A stretch of 20,894 nucleotides of DNA from Marmoricola sp. (GTDB lineage: Bacteria > Actinomycetota > Actinomycetes > Propionibacteriales > Nocardioidaceae): assembly GCA_030151765.1 (NCBI GenBank), contig JASLCW010000157.1, positions 1-20,894 of the forward strand. Direction: 5' to 3'. Numbering within the stretch: position 1 is the stretch's first letter; the number at the start of each line of letters is the position of its first letter. A program made the position numbers and the translations under genes. The notes under the pieces are model-generated. The model made no database searches and was not told the DNA's origin. It worked only from the letters and a program-made list of their open reading frames with translations. Positions 15,834 to 20,894 of the stretch are shown one piece after another.

Positions 15834-16043
15834 TTGAGTGACCCGAAGCAGCAGACCGAAACCTGGCCCCTGTGGGGGAGGGTGGTCTTCTGGGCGGTAC
15901 TGGCGGTGATCCTCATCGTCGCCGCCGTTGTCGCCTTCCACGGCAAGAACCAGGCTGCCGCCGTCCGGATCACGGTGTCCGTCGTGGTGGCACCGGTCGT
16001 CGTGGTCGCCATCGTCGCGCTGATCAAGCGCCTCACGCGCTGA
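15834..16043 (+). CDS. Small two-helix membrane protein, unknown function
   Basis: This 69-residue protein has two hydrophobic helices, about residues 14-36 (VVFWAVLAVILIVAAVVAF) and 43-64 (VRITVSVVVAPVVVVAIVAL). They are separated by a short basic turn (HGKNQAAA), and the C-terminus is KRLTR. The N-terminus is hydrophilic (SDPKQQTETW). GGAGG at 15820-15824 lies nine bases upstream of the TTG, which is the only start in this frame that keeps the first helix. It follows the kinase gene by 48 nt on the same strand and converges with the candidate immunity gene, leaving 17 bp between stops. I do not recognise a family. A small accessory of the kinase or an unrelated membrane protein are both possible. 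Confidence 0.65.
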   Translation: MSDPKQQTETWPLWGRVVFWAVLAVILIVAAVVAFHGKNQAAAVRITVSVVVAPVVVVAIVALIKRLTR

Positions 16044-16060
16044 CCGGTCGGAGGAATCGC

Positions 16061-16426
16061 TCAGCCGAAGCGGTGCTGCTCGGCGTCATCCGCCGTCCGG
16101 TAGAGCTCGCCCCAGCCGATGTTCGTCAGGTCGTCGGCTCGAATCGGGCTCTGCAGGTCGTAGTCCTCGTTCGAGATCGCGATGTGCACGAAGCAGGGGA
16201 AGCTCGACACCGGGTCGACGCTCTCGCCCTCGTGGCGCGCGGCGAAGACCACCCGCGTGATGTCGTCCCCGCCGCGACCGAAGTCCTGCCCGATCACCGG
16301 AGGATCGATCGTGGCGAAGAGCGCCGCCTTCCCGGTGTCGAAGACCAGGCTGCGGATCACCTCCACCCGCCGGACCGGGCCGAAACGGGTGCTGTCCAGC
16401 GAGCTCAGGTAATAGGTGGTTGACAT
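16061..16426 (-). CDS. Candidate immunity protein for the Rhs toxin
   Basis: This 121-residue soluble protein of unrecognised family begins MSTTYYLSSLD. It is acidic overall and has no signal peptide or membrane segment. Its ATG overlaps the stop of the Rhs gene in TGATG, so it should be translated by re-initiation from the toxin message. A small acidic orphan directly after the variable C-terminus of an Rhs protein is the classic place of the cognate immunity gene, which would bind and block the toxin domain in the producer. Notable segments are VEVIRSLVFDTGKAALFATI, FGRGGDDITRVVFAARHEG and ADDLTNIGWGELYRTADD. The assignment rests on position, coupling and size, not on sequence similarity. 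Confidence 0.7.
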   Translation of the reverse strand: MSTTYYLSSLDSTRFGPVRRVEVIRSLVFDTGKAALFATIDPPVIGQDFGRGGDDITRVVFAARHEGESVDPVSSFPCFVHIAISNEDYDLQSPIRADDLTNIGWGELYRTADDAEQHRFG

Positions 16427-19400
16427 CAGAACTCCGGATTGACGCCGCTGACGCGATCGATGGTGATGGCACCACTGTCGACCCCGTTCGGGATGATGTA
16501 TTCGGCCAATCCTCCCTTGTTCCCGTCGAGGGGGAGTGCGCCGCGCTGGACGACGACGGCCGAGGGATCGTTGAGCGTCCCCTCGATGACGAAGCGGCCG
16601 GTGTTGTTCGCACCACTCGGCCCGCCTGACGGCAGCCCGGCGGCCTCGCGGTAGTTCGGCACCGTTCCGGGGTGGACCGGCGACCAGGAGGCGCCATTGG
16701 GGCCGGAGTCACCGCCGTACACGCGATAGACCGGCTGACCCTTGTAGGGATCGGGCAGGTCGGAGCCGCGCGGCAGCGCCAGCGGCTCATGCGGCGTCGG
16801 AGGCGTCGGGGCGACATCGCCGAGGGTCGGTCCGGCGACGTGGGGCTTGAGGGCGTGCGCGAGCGGGCCGACGACGGCGCCGCTGCCGGCACCCGTCACG
16901 GTGCCCATCGCGGTCGTCTCGAGGAAGCCGGTGACGGTGTGCGGTCCGGGGCCGGTCAGATAGCCCGCTCCGGAGGCGGCGGCACCCTGCCAGGCACCGT
17001 CGATGGCGCCGCCGGCGGCGAGCGCCTTCCAGCCGGCGAGACCGGCCTTCTCGGCCAGGCCGACACCGGGTCCGCCGATGCCGCCGAGGACGCCGGAGAC
17101 CGCGACCTCGCCCCAGTTGACCGTTCCCGTCGTCGCCTTCTGGATGATGGTGTCCGCGCCGGCGGAGACGAGCATCAGACCCGCCGGCCCGCCCACGCCG
17201 GTGGCGATCAGGACGCCGCCGAGGACGACCATGCCGCCGCCCACGACGTACTCCCAGTTGTTCGCCATGAAGCCGCCGTTGTTGGCGTTGTAGGCGCGGA
17301 GTTCGGCGTCGGTGACCGGGTGCAGGCCCAGCGGGTCGAGGGCGTGCAGCGGGTCGTTGCCCGCATAGGAGTACGGATTGGCGGCCCATCCCGCGCCGAC
17401 GGTCGCCGCCATCGGGTCGACCGAGCAGAAGCCCCGGGTGTCGGGGTCGTAGACGCGATTGGTCAGCCACTCGAGCGGACCGGCAGCCACACCCTGCCCG
17501 CCGATGAGGAGATCACCGGTCGGGCTCACCTGGAAGCCGAGACCGCCGACAGCCGGATCGCCGACGACCGGCAACTGCCACGGGTCCGCGGAGACCGCGC
17601 GGCCGTCACGCCAGCCGGTCACGCCCCAGCCGGTGTCGGCGCCCGTTGCGGTACCGGTGAAGGGACCGGCATGCACGATCGCGTCGCCACCGGCACTGAC
17701 CAGCCCCTCGAAGGGATTCGCGGTGTCGGAGAAGAATTCGGTCGTGCCGATCCAGGCGAGCTCACCGAGAGCATCCACGATGATGTCGGTCTGCAACGTG
17801 TCGCCGAGCCGGTCGGTCTCGGTCAGCGAGGCGAGCCAGCCCTTGGCGGACCAGCCGTAGTCGCGCCGGCTGCCGTCGGCATGGGCCTCGCTGGTACGCC
17901 GGCCCGCGGCGTCGTACTCGAAGGAGGTGATGATGCTGCCGCCGACCGTGACCGAGCGGACCTGCCCGGCGAGGTCGTACTCGAAGTGCCGGGCGATGGG
18001 CCGGCCGTCGGCCTCATAGGTCTCACGAACCAGGCGGCCGTTGGCGTCGTAGGCCCAGCGCATCGTGGCCCCGCCGGCTGCGCTGGCGATCAACTGGCCG
18101 GCCTCGTCGTAGGAGTAGGCCGTGGCCAGCGCGACGCCGTCGCCCTGGTCGACGGTCAGGCCGGTGATCCGGCCGTCCTCGGCGCGGGCGATGGAGGAGA
18201 GCACCCGGCGATCGCCGGTGTGCTGGCTGTGACTGGTCAGGAAGCCGTCGGTGTAGGTCCACTGCTGGCTCTGGTCGCCGGCCGTGGCGCCGACCATCCG
18301 GCCCGCGGCGTCGCGGTCGATCACGACGCTGCCGAGCAGCGGGTGGCTGACTCCGACGAGTCGGCCCGCGGCATCGCGCGCGTAGTCGGTGGTCCGCCCG
18401 TCGGCTGTGGTGAGCGAGGTGCAGGCGCCGTCGGCGTCGTAGGCCCAGGCGACGCCGTGACCGTCGCGGGTGCGCGAGGTCAGCAGGCCGCGGTGGTCCC
18501 AGGTCAGCTCGTGGACGGTGACCTCGCCGGTGGGGTTCGCCCGATCGGTGATGGTGATCCGGCGGCCGGCCGGATCGCGATCGATCCGGGAGATCTCGAC
18601 GCCGTCGACGACGGTGGACTCGAGCAGTCCGGTGCGGGTGTCGTAGGCCCATTCGGTACGACGTCCTGCGGGGTCGACCTGGAAGACCTGCTTGCCCGCC
18701 GTGTCGTATCCCGCGAGCGTCGTGCGGCCGAGCGGGTCGGTCTCGGAGGTGCAGCGATTGTTGGCATCGAACTCGCGACGGGTGACACCGCCGTCGGGAT
18801 GGGTGACGGTGACGCAACGGCCATTGGCGTCGTAGGCGTAGGCGGTGGTGCCGCCGTTGCCGTCGATCGCCCGGACCAGTTGCCCGGCGAGGTCGTAGTC
18901 GAAGCGCCGACGGCCGTTCGCGGGGTCACGCGACTCGACGACGCGCCCATTGCCGTCGTACACATAGGTGTAGGTGCCGATGCCCGGGATTCGGCGTGCC
19001 ACGATGCGGCCGCACTCGTCGTAGCGCGTGGTGGCCACGTCTCCGGTGGGGGAGATCTGCTCGACGACATAGCCGTCGGCGTTGTAGCGGTAGCGGGTGA
19101 CGCCACCGGTGGGGTCGGTCGTCGCGGCCAGTCGGCCGCAGGCGTCATAGCTGTAGCCGATCTCGGCGCCCGAGGGCCGAACCAGGGTGGTGACCCGGCC
19201 GGCCGCATCGCGGGCGATCCGGGTCAGGCCCCCGGCCGGATCCACGATCTCGACCGGGCGGCCGCAGCGGTCGTAGCGGGTGAGGACGGTGGATCCGTCC
19301 GGGCGGACCTCGCCGACGAGCCGGCCGAGCCGGTCGACCTCGGTGCCCATGCCGGCGACGCCGTCGGTGGAGGTGATCAACCCGGTGTCGGTGTCGGCGG

Positions 19401-20894
19401 TGATCTCGGTGGAGGCCCCGTTGTCGTCGGAGACCCGGGTGGGCGATCCGACCGCGTCGTACTCGAGGGCGACGCTGCCGCCGCCGGGATTGCCGACCTC
19501 GCGGAGACGCGACATGGCGTCGTGCGCGAAGCGCCAGGTGGAGCCGTCGGGAAGCGAGACCGCGTTGACATTGCCGAGGTCGTCGTAGCTGCGCGCGATG
19601 GTGCGGCCCAGCGGGTCGATCGTGCGCGCTTCCTCGCCGGAGGCTTCGTCGTGCTCGATGGTGGTGCGTGCGCCGGTCGGGTCGACGATCGCGGTGAGGC
19701 GACCGCCGGGCGTGTACTCGAAGGTCGACGTGGCGCCGGTGGGGTCGGTCCGCGAGGCGAGCAGGTGCGTGTCCTCGTGGTAGCCGAAGACGGTGCGGGA
19801 ACCGGAGGGCGTGATAGCCGCGGTCACCCGTCCGGCGGCGTCGCGCTCCAGGCGCGCGGCATTGCCTTCGGCGTCGATCGAGGCGACGAGGTTGCCGTGC
19901 GCGTCGTACTCGAAGGCCATCGCGACGCCTTCGGGGTCGGTCACCCGGCGGAGCAGCCCGGACTCCCAGAGCAGTTCGGTGCGACCGCCCTCGGGGTCCA
20001 GGATCACCGACGGATTGCGCTCCTCGCCGGTGTACTCGAAGGTCGTGACGGCGACGCCGGAGTCCTCGGCGCCGGTCAGGGTGCCGCTGGAGGCGACGTC
20101 GACGCGGGTCGCCCGGTCGGCCTCGTCGTAGGCGAAGGTGAGGTCGGCACCGGTGGGGAGCACCTGCCGGATCTTGCGGCCGCGGGCGTCGTACTCGGTG
20201 ATCGTGGTGGAGCCGTCGCGCTCGGTGGCGAGCACCGGATTGCCGTGGGCGTCGTAGGCGAAGGAGGCCCGCTGCTCGTCGGCGTCGACCACGCCGACGA
20301 GACGACCGGCCTCGTCGGCGATCCAGGTGTTGGAGCGCTCGCCGTTCTCGTCGGAGACGACGGTGACCCGGCCGGGCAGGTAGACGAAGCGGGTCGTCCG
20401 GCCGAAGGGCGAGCGCTGGGTGAGCACCCGGCCGAAGTCGTCGTAGGTGTTCTCCGCCTCGACGACGCCGTCGGCGTCGACGACGGCCTCGATGAGGCCC
20501 TGTTCGTTCCAGCGATAGGAGCGGGTGCCCAGAGGGCCGGTGGCCGAGACGAGACGGCCGTCGTCGTAGGCGTAGGAGACGGCGCGGCCATCGGAGGCCT
20601 CGACACGGGTGATGTGCCCGGTCTCCTCGTCCCACACGATCGCCAGCGAGCGACCGCGCTCGTGGGCCAGGCCGACGAGCTGGTCACCGGACCAGTCGAG
20701 GCTCACCCGGGTGCCCGGACCGCGGTCGACGGAGAGGAGACGTCCACCGGCAGTGGCCACCCAGCGGGTGCCCTGGTTGTCGGTGACGAGAAGGCCTTCG
20801 TCGCCGCGAGCCAGCCACAGTGATTCGCCGAGGGCACGGTCCCAGCCCTCGCCGAGGCGGGGGAAGGTGACCTGGCGGCCGTCGGGGGCGGTGA
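16426..20894 (-). CDS. Rhs/YD-repeat polymorphic toxin, 5' end beyond the window
   Basis: At least 1488 residues of a very large cell-surface or secreted toxin-delivery protein are present; the frame is open to the right edge. The first visible residues (GRQVTFPRLGEGWDR) resemble the region preceding the YD repeats in Rhs proteins. Dozens of YD repeats follow (patterns such as YDARGRKIRQV and YDEADRATRVD), which in known Rhs proteins form a closed shell. The core ends with GFCSVDPMA, AANPYSYAGNDPLHALDPLGL (17323-17337 codes for DPLGL), the usual boundary where the C-terminal toxin is released by autoproteolysis. About 298 residues follow: a Gly/Ala-rich hydrophobic stretch and a unique C-terminal domain. 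Signal peptide, secretion route and N-terminal domains are not in the window. An ATG/GTG-like start near 20760 is internal. Confidence 0.9.
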   Translation of the reverse strand, partial: TAPDGRQVTFPRLGEGWDRALGESLWLARGDEGLLVTDNQGTRWVATAGGRLLSVDRGPGTRVSLDWSGDQLVGLAHERGRSLAIVWDEETGHITRVEASDGRAVSYAYDDGRLVSATGPLGTRSYRWNEQGLIEAVVDADGVVEAENTYDDFGRVLTQRSPFGRTTRFVYLPGRVTVVSDENGERSNTWIADEAGRLVGVVDADEQRASFAYDAHGNPVLATERDGSTTITEYDARGRKIRQVLPTGADLTFAYDEADRATRVDVASSGTLTGAEDSGVAVTTFEYTGEERNPSVILDPEGGRTELLWESGLLRRVTDPEGVAMAFEYDAHGNLVASIDAEGNAARLERDAAGRVTAAITPSGSRTVFGYHEDTHLLASRTDPTGATSTFEYTPGGRLTAIVDPTGARTTIEHDEASGEEARTIDPLGRTIARSYDDLGNVNAVSLPDGSTWRFAHDAMSRLREVGNPGGGSVALEYDAVGSPTRVSDDNGASTEITADTDTGLITSTDGVAGMGTEVDRLGRLVGEVRPDGSTVLTRYDRCGRPVEIVDPAGGLTRIARDAAGRVTTLVRPSGAEIGYSYDACGRLAATTDPTGGVTRYRYNADGYVVEQISPTGDVATTRYDECGRIVARRIPGIGTYTYVYDGNGRVVESRDPANGRRRFDYDLAGQLVRAIDGNGGTTAYAYDANGRCVTVTHPDGGVTRREFDANNRCTSETDPLGRTTLAGYDTAGKQVFQVDPAGRRTEWAYDTRTGLLESTVVDGVEISRIDRDPAGRRITITDRANPTGEVTVHELTWDHRGLLTSRTRDGHGVAWAYDADGACTSLTTADGRTTDYARDAAGRLVGVSHPLLGSVVIDRDAAGRMVGATAGDQSQQWTYTDGFLTSHSQHTGDRRVLSSIARAEDGRITGLTVDQGDGVALATAYSYDEAGQLIASAAGGATMRWAYDANGRLVRETYEADGRPIARHFEYDLAGQVRSVTVGGSIITSFEYDAAGRRTSEAHADGSRRDYGWSAKGWLASLTETDRLGDTLQTDIIVDALGELAWIGTTEFFSDTANPFEGLVSAGGDAIVHAGPFTGTATGADTGWGVTGWRDGRAVSADPWQLPVVGDPAVGGLGFQVSPTGDLLIGGQGVAAGPLEWLTNRVYDPDTRGFCSVDPMAATVGAGWAANPYSYAGNDPLHALDPLGLHPVTDAELRAYNANNGGFMANNWEYVVGGGMVVLGGVLIATGVGGPAGLMLVSAGADTIIQKATTGTVNWGEVAVSGVLGGIGGPGVGLAEKAGLAGWKALAAGGAIDGAWQGAAASGAGYLTGPGPHTVTGFLETTAMGTVTGAGSGAVVGPLAHALKPHVAGPTLGDVAPTPPTPHEPLALPRGSDLPDPYKGQPVYRVYGGDSGPNGASWSPVHPGTVPNYREAAGLPSGGPSGANNTGRFVIEGTLNDPSAVVVQRGALPLDGNKGGLAEYIIPNGVDSGAITIDRVSGVNPEF
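16429..16740 (-). other. Variable C-terminal (toxin) domain of the Rhs protein
   Basis: The final ~104 residues begin with GQPVYRVYGGDSGPNGASW and include PVHPGTVPNYREAAGLP, NTGRFVIEGTL, RGALPLDGNKGGLAEYIIP and the end RVSGVNPEF. The order of an early Arg (YRV, codon 16723-16725), a Ser/Thr region (SWSPV) and a late Glu (LAEYIIP, codon 16501-16503) resembles the R-S-E layout of ADP-ribosyltransferase toxins. This is only a pattern match. I know no characterised enzyme that matches it closely; a nuclease or another activity remains possible. Confidence 0.5.
16741..17322 (-). other. Glycine-rich hydrophobic pre-toxin region of the Rhs protein
   Basis: After the DPLGL boundary there is a hydrophobic glycine-rich segment (VVGGGMVVLGGVLIATGVGG, then GLMLVSAGADTII) and a second Gly/Ala-rich part (GVLGGIGGPGVG, AAASGAGYLTGPG). 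A Pro-rich linker (TPPTPHEPLALPRG) precedes the terminal domain. Such glycine-zipper stretches are common before toxins that must cross or sit in a target membrane; that role is inferred here. Confidence 0.6.
17440..20760 (-). repeat. YD-repeat (Rhs core) region
   Basis: The protein repeats about every 20-22 residues with the core G-x-x-x-x-x-Y/F-D-x-x-G-R/N-L/V. Examples are FEYDAHGNLVASIDAEGN, YRYNADGYVVEQISPTGD and WAYDANGRLVRETYEADG. The DNA also looks repetitive because the same codons recur, which makes long open frames appear on the opposite strand. Confidence 0.9.

Noticed and set aside
17440..20760. CRISPR-like or tandem DNA repeat array
   Set aside because: The repetition is at protein level (YD repeats with similar codons); there are no identical spaced repeats.
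16672..20823. 1383-codon open frame on the plus strand opposite the Rhs gene
   Set aside because: The repeating composition mirrors the YD repeats read in reverse. The Rhs frame has strong family motifs; this one has none and no ribosome binding site.

Overview
The window is high-GC DNA (by eye around 70% G+C) with GTG and TTG starts, TANNNT-type -10 elements and tightly overlapping stop/start codons. The gene content is actinobacterial: a PknB-like kinase, a BMP-type nucleoside ABC transporter and a large actinobacterial-style Rhs protein. The family content and the DUF222/HNH-like protein tail at the left edge suggest Nocardioidaceae or a relative, but that placement is inference. No tRNA, rRNA, CRISPR array, insertion sequence or integrase was seen.

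Left edge (1-1492): the last 38 residues of a plus-strand protein resembling the C-terminus of DUF222/HNH endonuclease proteins, then an intact M20D metallo-amidohydrolase that is probably leaderless.

Nucleoside uptake and salvage operon (1601-10161, plus): a BMP-family lipoprotein, a tandem-domain ABC ATPase, two permeases, cytidine deaminase (cdd), a cytochrome P450, thymidine/pyrimidine-nucleoside phosphorylase (deoA) and a uridine kinase (udk). From the ATPase onward every junction overlaps or abuts (4, 4, 4, 8, 1 and 0 nt), so these genes should be co-transcribed and translationally coupled. The lipoprotein gene is separated from the ATPase by a perfect 12-bp stem-loop, which may let the binding protein be made in excess. 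Nucleosides would be captured outside, imported, deaminated (cytidine to uridine), then either cleaved to base plus pentose-1-phosphate or phosphorylated to UMP. The P450 is the outlier: it is locked into the operon by overlaps on both sides, and its I-helix lacks the usual threonine. Adenosine deaminase (add) converges on the operon from the other strand and overlaps the 3' end of udk by 29 nt. A MaoC-like hydratase gene diverges from add.

Surface and signalling pair (11732-15785): a secreted protein with seven RCC1-type WG motifs and three Ig-like 'YQWLRDG' modules is divergent from a transmembrane Ser/Thr kinase. The kinase ectodomain has no PASTA repeats. A 69-residue two-helix membrane protein follows the kinase.

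Polymorphic toxin locus (16061-20894, minus): the 3' part of a large Rhs/YD-repeat protein, whose 5' end lies beyond the window, carries a glycine-rich hydrophobic segment and a ~104-residue variable C-terminal domain. A 121-residue gene starts inside its stop codon (TGATG) and is the candidate immunity protein. The toxin-immunity pair and the P450 in the nucleoside operon are the two things most worth following up.
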